DNA of 64,000 bases from Streptomyces alfalfae. GTDB lineage: Bacteria; Actinomycetota; Actinomycetes; Streptomycetales; Streptomycetaceae. Under the pieces are notes generated by a model. It worked only from the letters and a program-made list of their open reading frames with translations. It was not told the DNA's origin and made no database searches. The DNA lies in the NCBI RefSeq assembly GCF_004127445.1, contig NZ_QEXM01000043.1, forward strand, positions 496,001 to 560,000, written 5' to 3'. This document shows positions 41,443 through 50,942 of this stretch, in pieces. The position numbers were made by a program, and so were the translations under genes. The stretch's first letter is position 1. The number at the start of each line of letters is the position of its first letter.

Positions 41443-44310
41443 ATGCTGAAGCTCGACGAGGCGGGAGCCTCGGGGGACTGTGTTCTGGATGTTCGGCTGT
41501 GGGGCAAGGAGAGCGGGCTGTCGCAGCCGTATCCGGTGGTGTGCCATCTTCTTGATACCAGTGCGGTGTTCGAGGTGCTGTGGGATGTCGTTCTGAGCGA
41601 CGAGACCAAGGCGGCCATTGCGGATGCGCTCGGCCTGAGCGTGGCAGAGGCACGGTCAGTGGTCTCGTTCTGGGCCGGGTTGCATGACATCGGCAAGATC
41701 ACTCCTCCGTTTCAGGCTCAGGTCCCTTTCCTCTACAAGCCAATTCGCGAGGATCCGGCGTACGTCAGCGCGCTGAGCGCCGAAGACGAGAAGGGATTCC
41801 GCCACGAGATCGCTTCCCACTGGTCCCTCTACGAGCTCTTCACGAAGGCCGGGTATTCCGGGAGCGGGCGTCTGCTGCACAGGTCTATGAGCCATCAGAT
41901 CGCGCAGTTGCTGGGCGGTCATCACGGCGTCTTTGGCGCAGTGCTGAAGGCGAAGGAGGCGGCTCGGGCCAGTGATTACAACCCCGGCCTGGGTCGCAGT
42001 GGTTGGGCTGAGCAGCGGCAGGTGCATTTCGACGAACTGCGACGGGCCACGGGGGCGTCCGCAATTCCTCGCGGTGGGTTGCCAGCGGGGCTGGCTGTAG
42101 TGGTGGCAGGGTTGGTTGTGGTGGCGGACTGGCTGGCAAGTCAGACGTCTGCGATCGGACCGCGAGTTCCTGGCCCTGGGTGGTCGGGGACGGCGGCTGA
42201 GGTGGATGGACATTGGCAGGCTGCGAAACAAGCAGCACCGGAGGTGGTGAGGGCTGCGCGTCTGGGCCGAGCCAGTTTCTCCACCGGAGAGTTCGGCGCA
42301 ATGTTCCCCTTCGCTCCCAACAGCTTGCAACAAGATCTCGTGGAACATCTTCCCGCGCTGGTGCAGGAGCACGGTCCGGGTCTGGTGCTGGTGACGGCTC
42401 CGACGGGTGACGGCAAGACGGAGGCGGCTCTGTTCGCGGCCTCTCTGCTGGGGCGGGCGGTCGGCGCCCGAGGGCTGTATTTCGCGCTGCCGACGATGGG
42501 CACCGCGGACGCGATGCTGCCGCGAGTGGCAGCGTTCGCCGGTAGGGCGCTGTCTGGCGAACGAGCGCTGATGCTGCTGCATTCGATGGCGTGGCTGAGT
42601 TCACCGGGCAGCGACAACTGTGCTGACGTGCCGGACGGTCAGGGCGGTGTCGGCGCCGTGAGCGCGGGGAGGGAAACCGCGGTTGAGGCGGACGGATGGT
42701 TGCGGGGTGCGAAGCGTGGATTGCTCGCCCCGCTGGGTGTGGGGACGATTGACCAGGCTCTGAGTGCGGTGCTCCCGTTGCGGTACAACGTGCTGCGTCT
42801 GCTGGGGCTGTCGGACAAGGTGTTCGTCGTCGACGAGGCGCACGCGTACGGGCCGTGGATGCATCAGCTTCTGGTGCGGCTGCTCGAATGGCTGGGTGAG
42901 ATGCGTGCACCGGTGGTGTTGCTGTCCGCCACGCTCACGGGCCGCACGGCCGGCTCCCTGGTGGACGCCTACCGACGTGGTGCCGGAATTCGCGAGCCGT
43001 CGCATGTGGTGCCGCGTTATCCCGGCTGGCTGTTCGCCAGTCGAGCCCCGGGGGTGGTTCCGCCCGCGCGCGGCACGCAGAGCAATCGTGCACGGACGTT
43101 GACGGTAACCCATCGGCCGGTGGTCTGGGACGCCTCGGACCCGGCCGACGCGCCGACGCGCGAGGGCGGTAGGCGTGCGGCGCTGCGGGAGGCACTGGCA
43201 CCTGTGGCCGCGGAAGGTGGTACCGCCCTGGTGTGCTGCACGACGGTGGGCGAGGCCCAGCAGACCTATCGGGATGTCTGTGCGGCTTTCCCGCAGCTTG
43301 CGGCCTCCCCAGGCGGGGTGCGACTGCTGCACTCCCGTTACCCGGCGGGCGAGCGGGCGAAGATTACGGCCCAGTGCGAGGCCGCGTACGGAAAGCCGGG
43401 AGGGGGCCCGTTCTCGGTCCGGCCAGGGTCGGTTCTGGTGGCGACGCAGGTGGTGGAGCAGTCCCTGGACTTCGACTTCGACCTGGTGGTGAGCGACCTG
43501 GCTCCGCTCGCTCAGTTGTTGCAGCGTGCCGGACGTGGACGGCGGCACCAGCGTGGATCTCTCGGCCGGCCGGGGTGGGCGGCTGCGGAGAACGAACCGG
43601 AGCTGGTGGTCCTCGACCCGCTGGCAGACTCCGAGAAACCCGCACCGCCCCGCTCGTGGGGGACGGTTTACGACGCTGGGCTGCTTCTGCGCACGTCGCG
43701 GACTCTGCGGGAGTGCGCGCGGAGCGGCATCGCGGTCCCTGGTGACGTGCAGCGGCTGGTCGACGAGGTGTACGAGGAAGAGTTCGTCGACCGGCTGGAG
43801 GCCGCCGCCCATGAGGAACTGGTGAGGCTGGACCAGGAGCGGATGGCTGGCGAGGCTGCCGAGCGGCATCTGGCGGCTTGGACCAGTATCTGCTCCCCGG
43901 CGGACGTGAAGGGCGATCTGAGCAAGCTGTCCGCCCGAGAGGCGGGGGTGACCCAGGAACTGCTGACGACACGTCTGGGTGCCGACACCGGCCGTGTGCT
44001 CTGCCTGTACGAGCAGACAGACGGAACCACGACGCTCGACCCGCAAGGCAAGGTCGACGTACCCGGTGGAGGTCGGCACGGCCTCCGGGCGGCGGAACTG
44101 GCCGATGTCGCACGGCGGGTGGCCCCGGTACCGGGCCGATGGCTACGCGGTGATGCGTCCGATGCCGCAGCGTCGCAGAAGTGGGGGACGCATCCCTCAC
44201 TGCGCGATCTCGTTCTGCTGCGTATGAGCCCTGCTGCAGACGGACGTTGGACGTGCAACCACGGGCGCTACACGATCTCGATATCGGACGTCGGCCTCGA
44301 AGCCCAGTGA
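41443..44310 (+). CDS. cas3: Cas3 nuclease-helicase, type I-E
   Basis: 955 aa from ATG 41443; GTG 41437 or 41419 are possible. The N-terminal HD nuclease has VCHLLDTSAVFEVLWD and LHDIGK (His at 81), plus a later GHH (QLLGGHHGVFG). The SF2 helicase has Walker A APTGDGKTEAA (about 319-329), DEAH at 464-467, SAT-type motif LLSATLTGRTAG and motif VI QRAGRGRRH. It is recruited by Cascade to degrade targeted DNA. It is separated by 163 bp from cse1, so it may be expressed separately. Open frame further upstream only translates repeats and leader. Confidence 0.96.
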   Translation: MLKLDEAGASGDCVLDVRLWGKESGLSQPYPVVCHLLDTSAVFEVLWDVVLSDETKAAIADALGLSVAEARSVVSFWAGLHDIGKITPPFQAQVPFLYKPIREDPAYVSALSAEDEKGFRHEIASHWSLYELFTKAGYSGSGRLLHRSMSHQIAQLLGGHHGVFGAVLKAKEAARASDYNPGLGRSGWAEQRQVHFDELRRATGASAIPRGGLPAGLAVVVAGLVVVADWLASQTSAIGPRVPGPGWSGTAAEVDGHWQAAKQAAPEVVRAARLGRASFSTGEFGAMFPFAPNSLQQDLVEHLPALVQEHGPGLVLVTAPTGDGKTEAALFAASLLGRAVGARGLYFALPTMGTADAMLPRVAAFAGRALSGERALMLLHSMAWLSSPGSDNCADVPDGQGGVGAVSAGRETAVEADGWLRGAKRGLLAPLGVGTIDQALSAVLPLRYNVLRLLGLSDKVFVVDEAHAYGPWMHQLLVRLLEWLGEMRAPVVLLSATLTGRTAGSLVDAYRRGAGIREPSHVVPRYPGWLFASRAPGVVPPARGTQSNRARTLTVTHRPVVWDASDPADAPTREGGRRAALREALAPVAAEGGTALVCCTTVGEAQQTYRDVCAAFPQLAASPGGVRLLHSRYPAGERAKITAQCEAAYGKPGGGPFSVRPGSVLVATQVVEQSLDFDFDLVVSDLAPLAQLLQRAGRGRRHQRGSLGRPGWAAAENEPELVVLDPLADSEKPAPPRSWGTVYDAGLLLRTSRTLRECARSGIAVPGDVQRLVDEVYEEEFVDRLEAAAHEELVRLDQERMAGEAAERHLAAWTSICSPADVKGDLSKLSAREAGVTQELLTTRLGADTGRVLCLYEQTDGTTTLDPQGKVDVPGGGRHGLRAAELADVARRVAPVPGRWLRGDASDAAASQKWGTHPSLRDLVLLRMSPAADGRWTCNHGRYTISISDVGLEAQ

Positions 44311-44360
44311 GCTTCACGCTTTTACCACTTCAGCTTTGCGCCTCCGCTACATTCCAAGTG

Positions 44361-44384
44361 TACGGCGCCGTAGGAAAGTTGACG
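44361..44384 (+). promoter_or_regulatory. candidate cascade promoter with palindromic operator
   Basis: A perfect 12-bp palindrome TACGGCGCCGTA (44361-44372) is followed 6 bp later by TTGACG (44379-44384), a -35-like box. No good -10 hexamer is seen at the expected distance. It is the only marked signal in the 163-bp gap between cas3 and cse1, so it is a candidate control point for the effector operon. Confidence 0.3.
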
Positions 44385-44473
44385 CGCGACCATTGATCGG
44401 TTCACGGCCTGGCCCGGGCCGCGCTCTCCCCCTCCGACCCGCAGCGCCGCCTGAATGACGACAGGACACCTCC

Positions 44474-46084
44474 ATGGCGACCGGCTACAACCTGATCCAT
44501 CAACCGTGCGTTCCCGTCCGGTGGAGACCCGGCATCACCGCACCCGAGACCGGGCAGCTCCCGGATCGCGTGGGATTCCGCGAACTGCTGCTGCGCAGCC
44601 ACGACATCGAGTGCTTGGCGATCGCCGACGCACCCGCGCACGCAGCCCTGCTCCGCATTTTGTACGCGCTGACGGCCAGGGTGGCCGACCTGACCGAGCA
44701 GGGCCCGGACGGCGACTGGGACGTACGCCGTCTGGACGTTCTGGACGCCGGCCGGCTTCCGCCCGACGGAGTGGAAGCGTACTTCCGGGACTTCGAGGAC
44801 CGGTTCTTCCTGTTTGCTCCCGGCGGCCGCCCCTGGATGCAGGATCCCCGGCTGACGGAACAGTGCGACGGGGCGAAAACCGCCGGTGTCAACAAGCTCA
44901 TCGTCACCCGCCCCTCGGGCAACAATCACTCCTGGTTCCGGCACGACACAGACACCGCCCCCGAACTGCCCACCGCCTCCGAAGCCTTCCTCAGCCTGCT
45001 GGTATGGCACTACTACGGGCCATCAGGCCGGTGCTCGGCCCGTGAAGTCAACGGTATGAAAAGCGCGAGCGCCACCGCCGGCCCGCTCCGTACCGCCCTG
45101 TCCTACCACCCCGAAGGTGACTCCCTCTTCGAGACACTGCTCGCCGGCCTCGTCCCCCCGGAGGACGAAGTGATCGGCCGGGAGGACCTGTGCCCGTGGG
45201 AGCAGCAGGAACTCCCCGCCCCTGACCGCCCTCCGAGGCACTCCCGGGGGCCGCGCTCGCGGCACACCGGCCGTTCCCAGCACGCGCTGCTCCTGCTTCC
45301 CGACGAGGACGGCACACATGCACGGGACGCGTTCATCACCTGGGCCTACCGAGGCGAGCGGATGCCGAGGGAGGACGACTACCTGATCTGGCAGACCAGC
45401 CAGCAGGGCAACCGCTACCCGCGTCCCGCGGACGCGGGGCGTGCGCTGTGGAGAGACCTGGACGCGCTGCTGCTGCAGCACCCGCCGGCCGGCAGTGCGC
45501 ACCCGCAGCAGCCCCGCGTCTTCCGCTCAGCGGTCCAGGTCTCCGAGGACTTGCGGGTCCGGGCGCTCGGATTCGACCAGGAGGGGCAGGCCAAGGACAC
45601 GCAATTCATCGACGCGAGCACCCCCGCCGTCCTGGGATATGCGGAAGACAACGACCCGCGCACCGTCCCTGCGGTCGGTCGGCTGCGGCAGTTCGGAGAA
45701 ATGTACGGACGACGCCTGGACCGGGCCGTCAAGAGCGCCTGGTCCGCCTATGTCAGGGATGCCAAAGCGGACGGTGCCGCCTGGACAGCAGAGGCCGGTG
45801 CCCGCTACTGGCCTCGGGCGGAGGCAGAGTTCTGGGCACGGTTCCGTCTCCTGGACGGCACCGGTGACGTGGCCGACGGCGGCTTCGACCCGGCGGCCAC
45901 CCGCCGGGCCTTCCTCCACCTGGCCCAGGAGGCGTACGACGCGGTGACCGAGCCCGTGACTCGTACCGTCCGCGGTGCGAAGGCCGTGTCGCAGGCCCGC
46001 CTCGACCTCTACGGCACACAGCCGAAGACCCAGCCGGGGACCTCACCCAGTCCGCGCGCGAAAACCAAGGAGCCCACCGGATGA
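44474..46084 (+). CDS. casA: Cse1/CasA (Cas8e), large Cascade subunit
   Basis: 536 aa, ATG 44474 with ACAGGACA upstream. Family features: FNLI-like start (YNLIHQPCVPVRWRPGI), VGFRELLLRSHDIECL, then EAYFRDFEDRFFLFAPGGRP and PWMQDPRL; later GVNKLIVTRPSGNNHSWFR and SLLVWHYYGPSGRCSAREVN. In Cascade it recognises the PAM and recruits Cas3. The stop overlaps cse2 (ATGA). The C-terminus is a basic, Pro/Thr-rich tail. Confidence 0.95.
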   Translation: MATGYNLIHQPCVPVRWRPGITAPETGQLPDRVGFRELLLRSHDIECLAIADAPAHAALLRILYALTARVADLTEQGPDGDWDVRRLDVLDAGRLPPDGVEAYFRDFEDRFFLFAPGGRPWMQDPRLTEQCDGAKTAGVNKLIVTRPSGNNHSWFRHDTDTAPELPTASEAFLSLLVWHYYGPSGRCSAREVNGMKSASATAGPLRTALSYHPEGDSLFETLLAGLVPPEDEVIGREDLCPWEQQELPAPDRPPRHSRGPRSRHTGRSQHALLLLPDEDGTHARDAFITWAYRGERMPREDDYLIWQTSQQGNRYPRPADAGRALWRDLDALLLQHPPAGSAHPQQPRVFRSAVQVSEDLRVRALGFDQEGQAKDTQFIDASTPAVLGYAEDNDPRTVPAVGRLRQFGEMYGRRLDRAVKSAWSAYVRDAKADGAAWTAEAGARYWPRAEAEFWARFRLLDGTGDVADGGFDPAATRRAFLHLAQEAYDAVTEPVTRTVRGAKAVSQARLDLYGTQPKTQPGTSPSPRAKTKEPTG

Positions 46085-46833
46085 CCGCCATTCCCCCGCC
46101 CAGCACTCAGGACGCACCGCTTGCCCCACCGGCCGGGACGGCACCGACCGTTCCGCAGCAGAGCGGAACACCGCGGGGCGGCGGCGCTCGGGCGTTCACC
46201 ACCTGGGTCGAACACATCTGCCGCGACGATCCGGGCGCCCGCAGCGCTCTGCGCAGCGGGCTGCGCAAGGACCTCGACTCCGTTCGGCGCATGCACCGCC
46301 TGGTCGCACCGTGGCTCCCCGAGCCGCGCTCCCAGGATGTGGAGCGGGCCTACTACACGATCGCGGCGATGATCGCGGCCCAGCCCCGCAGCGCGCTGAC
46401 GGCCGCCGAACACTCGGACGACGACCAGGTGCAGCCCGGCGGGCAGGAGCCCTCCCGCAGCACACCCCGGCCGCGTCGCGCCAGCCTCGGCACGGCGTTC
46501 GCCATGGCAGTCACCGAGGGGCCGGGCCGGGAGAAGGAGATGCGGGCAGGAACCGCCGAGAGCCGCCTCAACCTCCTCACCCGCCAGAGTGTCAAGGGCC
46601 TGCACCGGCATCTTCCCGCCTCCGTCGGCTACCTGCGCTCGCTGGGCGTGGAAGTCGACTGGGCCCAGCTCCTCGACGACCTCGGCGGCTGGCGCGCCCG
46701 CTCCGGGCGGATCTCCCGCACCTGGCTCCAAGACTTCTACCGCTTGCGGGACAAGGCCACCGCGCAACAGGCCGACGAAGCCGACGAGAAGGAAGCGGTG
46801 GCGACCCCGGCGGAGAGCCCCGCCTCTCCCTGA
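46081..46833 (+). CDS. casB: Cse2/CasB, small Cascade subunit
   Basis: 250 aa; longer than the usual 160-200 because of a Pro/Ser-rich N-terminus (about 35 residues) and a central linker. Cse2 core: FTTWVEHICRDDPGARSALR, SGLRKDLDSVRRMHRLVAPW, AYYTIAAMIAAQPRSA, then RLNLLTRQSVKGLHRHLPAS. It forms a dimer along the crRNA backbone and stabilises the R-loop. An acidic C-terminal tail follows. There is a gap of 70 bp to cas7e, the only break in the overlapping run after cse1. Confidence 0.93.
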   Translation: MTAIPPPSTQDAPLAPPAGTAPTVPQQSGTPRGGGARAFTTWVEHICRDDPGARSALRSGLRKDLDSVRRMHRLVAPWLPEPRSQDVERAYYTIAAMIAAQPRSALTAAEHSDDDQVQPGGQEPSRSTPRPRRASLGTAFAMAVTEGPGREKEMRAGTAESRLNLLTRQSVKGLHRHLPASVGYLRSLGVEVDWAQLLDDLGGWRARSGRISRTWLQDFYRLRDKATAQQADEADEKEAVATPAESPASP

Positions 46834-46903
46834 CCACACACCACCCATCTCCGTAGACCGCGCAGCACACCTCACGCACCCCGTACGAAGGAGTCACAGC
46901 AGC

Positions 46904-48079
46904 ATGCCCATGGCCGCCCGTTTCATCGACATCCACGTCCTCCAGAGCATCCCGTTCGCCAACTTGAACCGCGACGACACGAACTCGGTCAAGACGGTGC
47001 AGTACGGCAACGTGCTGCGCACCCGGGTCAGCAGCCAGTCCTGGAAGCGGGCCATCCGTGGCGTGTTCGAGGACCGCATCGGCCAGGCGGCGCTGCGCAC
47101 CCGCCGCATCGGTGAGCGAGTCACCCGCGTCCTCACCGAGACTCGCGGCTGGCCGCAGGACCTCGCCGAGAAGGCCGGTGCGCACACGGCTGCGGCCAGC
47201 AGCATCACGTTCGCCCTCGCAAAGGACCCCAAGGACCAGAAGCAGATTGTTGCCAACAAGGTCCTCACCAACGCGATGGTCTACGTCCCCGACACGGCCG
47301 TGACCGAACTCGTCGACTTGGTGGAAGAGTTCCGCGAGGCTCTCCAGAGCGCGAAGGACATCAAGAAGCCCGCCGACAAGAGCATCCTGCCCGCCGACCG
47401 CGTCGAGGCGATCCTGCGCGCCCGCAACGGCGTCATCAACCTCTTCGGCCGCATGCTCGCGGAAGTCGACAACGCCGGTGTCGACGGCGCCGTCCAGGTC
47501 GCTCACGCCCTCACCACCCACGAGACCGACGTCGAACTCGACTACTTCTCCGCCGTCGACGACATCACCGCCCACTGGGGCGACCAGAGCGGCAGCGGCC
47601 ACATGGGTCACACCGAGTTCAGCGCCGGCACCTTCTACCGGTTCGCCACCGTCGACCTGCGTGACCTCGCCCGCAACGTCGGCGACCACCCCGACCAGCT
47701 CCGCGAACTCACCGCTGCCTTCCTCAGTGCCTTCATCCTGTCCCTGCCACAGGCGAAGAAGAACTCCACCGCCCCGCACACGATCCCCGACCTCGCCCAC
47801 ATCTCCGTACGCACCGACCGACCTCTCTCCTACGCGGCCGCATTCGAGAACCCCGTCATCGCGTCAGGCCAGGGCGGCTACGGGGTCCCGTCCCGCGCCA
47901 CGCTGTCCACGTACGCCGGTGAGGCCAACCGCCTTCTCGGCACCGGGGGCATCCTCACCGCAGGCTGGGCCGGCATCGACGCCAAGGGCCTCGACAGCCT
48001 CGGCACCCGCCACACCAACTACGACACCCTCATCGACACCGCCCTCACGCACGCCCTGCCCTCCGGCGGTGGCGCATGA
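46904..48079 (+). CDS. casC: Cas7e/Cse4/CasC, backbone Cascade subunit
   Basis: 391 aa. GAAGGAG at 46887-46893 precedes ATG 46904 (a second ATG at 46910 is possible). Family features: FIDIHVLQSIPFANLNRDDT, VQYGNVLRTRVSSQSWKRAI, VELDYFSAVDDITAHWGDQS, GHTEFSAGTFYRFATVDLRD. Six copies normally wrap the crRNA spacer. The stop overlaps cas5e (ATGA). Length is typical for actinobacterial homologues. Confidence 0.96.
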   Translation: MPMAARFIDIHVLQSIPFANLNRDDTNSVKTVQYGNVLRTRVSSQSWKRAIRGVFEDRIGQAALRTRRIGERVTRVLTETRGWPQDLAEKAGAHTAAASSITFALAKDPKDQKQIVANKVLTNAMVYVPDTAVTELVDLVEEFREALQSAKDIKKPADKSILPADRVEAILRARNGVINLFGRMLAEVDNAGVDGAVQVAHALTTHETDVELDYFSAVDDITAHWGDQSGSGHMGHTEFSAGTFYRFATVDLRDLARNVGDHPDQLRELTAAFLSAFILSLPQAKKNSTAPHTIPDLAHISVRTDRPLSYAAAFENPVIASGQGGYGVPSRATLSTYAGEANRLLGTGGILTAGWAGIDAKGLDSLGTRHTNYDTLIDTALTHALPSGGGA

Positions 48080-48939
48080 CCACCCCGCACCCCGCGCCCG
48101 AGCCGGGACTTCTGCTCCGCTTGACCGGACCCCTGCAGTCCTGGGGCCTTCACAGCCACTTCAATGAACGTGACACCGCCTCCTTCCCGACCCGCTCCGG
48201 CGTCATCGGCATGCTCGCCTCCGCCCTCGGCCGCCACCGCGACCAGCCCATCGGCGACCTCACCACCCTGCATCTGACCGTACGTACCGACCGGCCAGGT
48301 GTCCTGCTGCACGACCTGCACACCGTCGGCGGCGGTCTCCCCGGCAACGCGACCGTCACCACCGCCGAGGGCAAGAAGCGCCCCGGCGACACCGGCACCC
48401 TCCTCACCCACCGCTACTACCTCGCCGACGCCGCCTTCACCCTCGCCCTCACCACCCCGCAGCCCACCCCCGACACCCAGGCGCTCCTCGACCGTTGCGC
48501 GAACGCCCTGCGCAACCCCCAATGGCCCCTGCACCTCGGCCGCCGCTCCTGCCCGCCCGAAGGCCCCCTCCTGCTCGGGCAGAGCGACAACGCCCTGCAC
48601 CACCTCATCCACCTACCACTCGCCGCACCGCCACCCAGAAAGAAGGCAGCGGAAGGCTCACCCGTGGAATTCCTGGCAGACCGCCCGCTGACCTTCCTGC
48701 CCGCCCCCGTCCCCACGACCAGTAGAACCCACGAGGACGGCACTCACGCATCAGGCCAGCTCAACGACCAGCCCGTCAGCTACCACCCGAGCCATCGCGC
48801 CTACCGAGCCCGCCCCTTGTACCGGCGCACCCTGCACCTGCCCCATGCTCAGTTCGCCGGACTCGGCGTCCAGCAGCTCACCGCACTCAGAAGCTACCTC
48901 GACACCCGGCTGCACACCCCCGAAGGGAGCCGACGATGA
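48076..48939 (+). CDS. casD: Cas5e/CasD, 5'-handle-binding Cascade subunit
   Basis: 287 aa. Typical start: LLLRLTGPLQSWGLHSHFNE, then RDTASFPTRSGVIGMLASAL and LTVRTDRPGVLLHDLHTVGG; later YYLADAAFTLALTTPQPTPD and LGRRSCPPEGPLLLGQ. RAMP-type fold that holds the crRNA 5' handle. ATGA overlaps on both sides place it firmly in the operon. Confidence 0.95.
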   Translation: MTTPHPAPEPGLLLRLTGPLQSWGLHSHFNERDTASFPTRSGVIGMLASALGRHRDQPIGDLTTLHLTVRTDRPGVLLHDLHTVGGGLPGNATVTTAEGKKRPGDTGTLLTHRYYLADAAFTLALTTPQPTPDTQALLDRCANALRNPQWPLHLGRRSCPPEGPLLLGQSDNALHHLIHLPLAAPPPRKKAAEGSPVEFLADRPLTFLPAPVPTTSRTHEDGTHASGQLNDQPVSYHPSHRAYRARPLYRRTLHLPHAQFAGLGVQQLTALRSYLDTRLHTPEGSRR

Positions 48940-49598
48940 CGCTCTGGCTCACCCGGATCATCCCCGACGCCCGCTCGCGTGAAGCCCGCCGCGATCTGGG
49001 CGACCCGATCGGAACCCACCGCCGCATCATGAGCCTCTTTCCGTCCAACGCGGGCCCCGACCCCCGCGCCCGCTTCGGCATCCTCTTCCGCGCCGAAGAC
49101 ACCCCCGCCGGCCCCCACCTCCTCCTCCAGTCCACCCACGAACCCGACACCGCCCGCCTCCCCAACGGCTACGGCACCACCCTCGCCCGCCCCCTCGACG
49201 CACTCATCGACGCCATCCGCCCCGGCCTCACCATCCGCTACCGCTGCACCGCCAGCCCCGTCCGCAAACCCGGCGCCACCACCCGCGCCCTCTACAACCT
49301 GCCGCCCGCCGTCGCCCTCACCGGCGCCGCAGCCGACGAATGGTGGCTCCGCCAAGCCGACCACAGCGGCATCAAACCCCTCACCCACCACTCCCATCCC
49401 CTGGACGCCGTCCGCGGACAACGCCGCCCCGACGGAGCCCCGCCCCAAAACATCCGACACACCCGCACCCAGTTCGACGGGACCGCCGCCATCATCGACA
49501 CCGACCTCCTGCGCAAAGCCATCCTCAACGGCATCGGCAGAGGCAAGGCATACGGCTGCGGTCTCCTCAGCATCGCCCCCGCAAGGCAGACCCCATGA
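48936..49598 (+). CDS. casE: Cas6e/CasE, crRNA-processing endoribonuclease
   Basis: 220 aa. Starts LWLTRIIPDARSREARRDLG; contains GTHRRIMSLFPSNAGPDPRA with the His region near residue 30 expected for catalysis, FGILFRAEDTPAGPHLLLQS, and the C-terminal glycine-rich loop GIGRGKAYGCGLLSIAPAR. It cuts the palindromic repeat RNA and stays bound to the 3' hairpin. Overlaps cas5e and cas1 by 4 nt. Confidence 0.95.
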   Translation: MTLWLTRIIPDARSREARRDLGDPIGTHRRIMSLFPSNAGPDPRARFGILFRAEDTPAGPHLLLQSTHEPDTARLPNGYGTTLARPLDALIDAIRPGLTIRYRCTASPVRKPGATTRALYNLPPAVALTGAAADEWWLRQADHSGIKPLTHHSHPLDAVRGQRRPDGAPPQNIRHTRTQFDGTAAIIDTDLLRKAILNGIGRGKAYGCGLLSIAPARQTP

Positions 49599-50587
49599 CC
49601 CCACCACCGGCCACCAAGCCCCTCACCAACAGCAACGCCCGGCGCAGACTCGCCGCCCCCACCGTTGCCATGCTCCCCCGCATCGCCGACTCCCTGTCCT
49701 TCCTCTACCTCGACATCGTCCGCATCCACCAAGACGACACCGGTGTCTGCGCAGAAGTCACCAGCGAACAACGAGGAACCGAAACCGTCTACCTCCCCAC
49801 CGCGGCCCTCAGCTGCGTCCTCCTCGGCCCCGGCACCCCCATCACCGCCCGCGCCCTCACCACCTTCGCCAGAAACGGCACCACCGTCATCACCACGGGA
49901 TCAGGAGGCGTCCGCTGCTACTCCGCCGCCGTCCCCGAATCCCTCACCACCCTCTGGCTCGAACGCCAGACCCGCGCCTGGGCCAACGACACCGACCGCC
50001 TCACCATCGCCCAGGCCATGTACGAACTGCGCTTCGGAAACGGAACCGCAACCAACGGAACCACCCTCGACAAACTCCGCGGCATGGAAGGCCAACGCGT
50101 CAAAGCCCATTACCAACTCCTCGCCCGCCAGCACAAGATCGGCCGCTTCCGCCGCTCCTACGACCCCTCCTCCTGGGACAGCCAAGACCCCGTCAACCTC
50201 GCCCTCTCCTCGGCCAACACCTGCCTCTACGGCATCGTCCACGCCGCCATCACCGCACTCGGCTGCTCCCCCGCCCTCGGGTTTGTCCACAGCGGCAACC
50301 AGCAAGCCTTCGTCTACGACATCGCCGACCTCTACAAAGCGGAACTCACCATCCCCCTCGCCTTCTCCCTCCACGCCTCACCGAACCCCGAAAGCGAAGC
50401 CCGCCGCTCCTTCCGCCACGAACTACGCCTCTTCCAGTTGCTCCCCCGCATAGTCACCGACATCCAGCAACTCCTCGACCCCGACCGCACCTACGGGCCC
50501 CCCGACCCCGCGGAACAATTGGTCGACCTCTGGGACCCCGTAGCCGGCTCCGTGCCCGCCGGCATCAACCACGGAAGCCAGCCGTAA
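49595..50587 (+). CDS. cas1: Cas1, CRISPR integrase (type I-E)
   Basis: 330 aa from ATG 49595. Metal-binding residues of the Cas1 active site are visible: Glu165 in MEGQRVKAHYQLLA, His232 in GFVHSGNQQAFVYDI, and Asp242/Asp245 in VYDIADLYKAE. The N-terminal beta domain (FLYLDIVRIHQDDTGVCAEV) and the turn GPGTPITARALTTFARNGTT are typical of the I-E branch. Together with Cas2 it inserts new spacers at the leader end of the arrays. Confidence 0.96.
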   Translation: MTPPPATKPLTNSNARRRLAAPTVAMLPRIADSLSFLYLDIVRIHQDDTGVCAEVTSEQRGTETVYLPTAALSCVLLGPGTPITARALTTFARNGTTVITTGSGGVRCYSAAVPESLTTLWLERQTRAWANDTDRLTIAQAMYELRFGNGTATNGTTLDKLRGMEGQRVKAHYQLLARQHKIGRFRRSYDPSSWDSQDPVNLALSSANTCLYGIVHAAITALGCSPALGFVHSGNQQAFVYDIADLYKAELTIPLAFSLHASPNPESEARRSFRHELRLFQLLPRIVTDIQQLLDPDRTYGPPDPAEQLVDLWDPVAGSVPAGINHGSQP

Positions 50588-50612
50588 CCCTGCCCACGGA
50601 AGGACACCGGCC

Positions 50613-50924
50613 ATATCCTCGATGATCGTCATCTCAGCCACCGCCGTACCGGACCATCTCCGCGGCGCCCTCACCCGCTGGCTGCTCGAAGTCACACCCG
50701 AGCTGTACGTCGGCACCGTCTCCGCCAAGGTCCGTGACGAACTCTGGTCAGCGGTCACCGCCTGCACCGACGACGGCATGGCAGTGCTCGCCCACCCCGC
50801 CGACAACGAACAAGGCTTCCAACTGCGAACCGCAGGCGCCCGCCGCCGCGAACCGATCGACTTCGACGGCCTCACTCTGATTGCCTTCCAGCGAGAAGGT
50901 CAAGAAATGGCAAACCCCGTCTAA
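50613..50924 (+). CDS. cas2: Cas2 (type I-E), possible ATA start
   Basis: The Cas2e ferredoxin-like core is clear: MIVISATAVPDHLRGALTRW, LYVGTVSAKVRDELW, EQGFQLRTAGARRREPIDF, DGLTLIAF. ATG 50622 gives 100 aa, but GGAAGGA (50598-50604) is 17 nt away from it and 8 nt from ATA 50613, in phase, which would add three residues. Which start is used cannot be decided from sequence. The last about 35 nt of the gene belong to the leader of array 2, so its C-terminal residues (EGQEMANPV) are shaped by DNA function. Confidence 0.9.
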   Translation: MSSMIVISATAVPDHLRGALTRWLLEVTPELYVGTVSAKVRDELWSAVTACTDDGMAVLAHPADNEQGFQLRTAGARRREPIDFDGLTLIAFQREGQEMANPV

Positions 50925-50942
50925 CGCGCCAGGTCACGAAGG
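50888..50942 (+). promoter_or_regulatory. leader of array 2, overlapping the 3' end of cas2
   Basis: The 55 bp before the first repeat include CAGCGAGAAGG, AAATGGCAAA, and CCAGGTCACGAAGG, which align with the leader of array 1 (CAGCGAGGG, GATGGCAAA, CCAGGTCGCGAAGG). The cas2 stop is at 50922-50924, so more than half of this leader is coding sequence. No other spacer-free DNA separates cas2 and the array. Confidence 0.75.
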
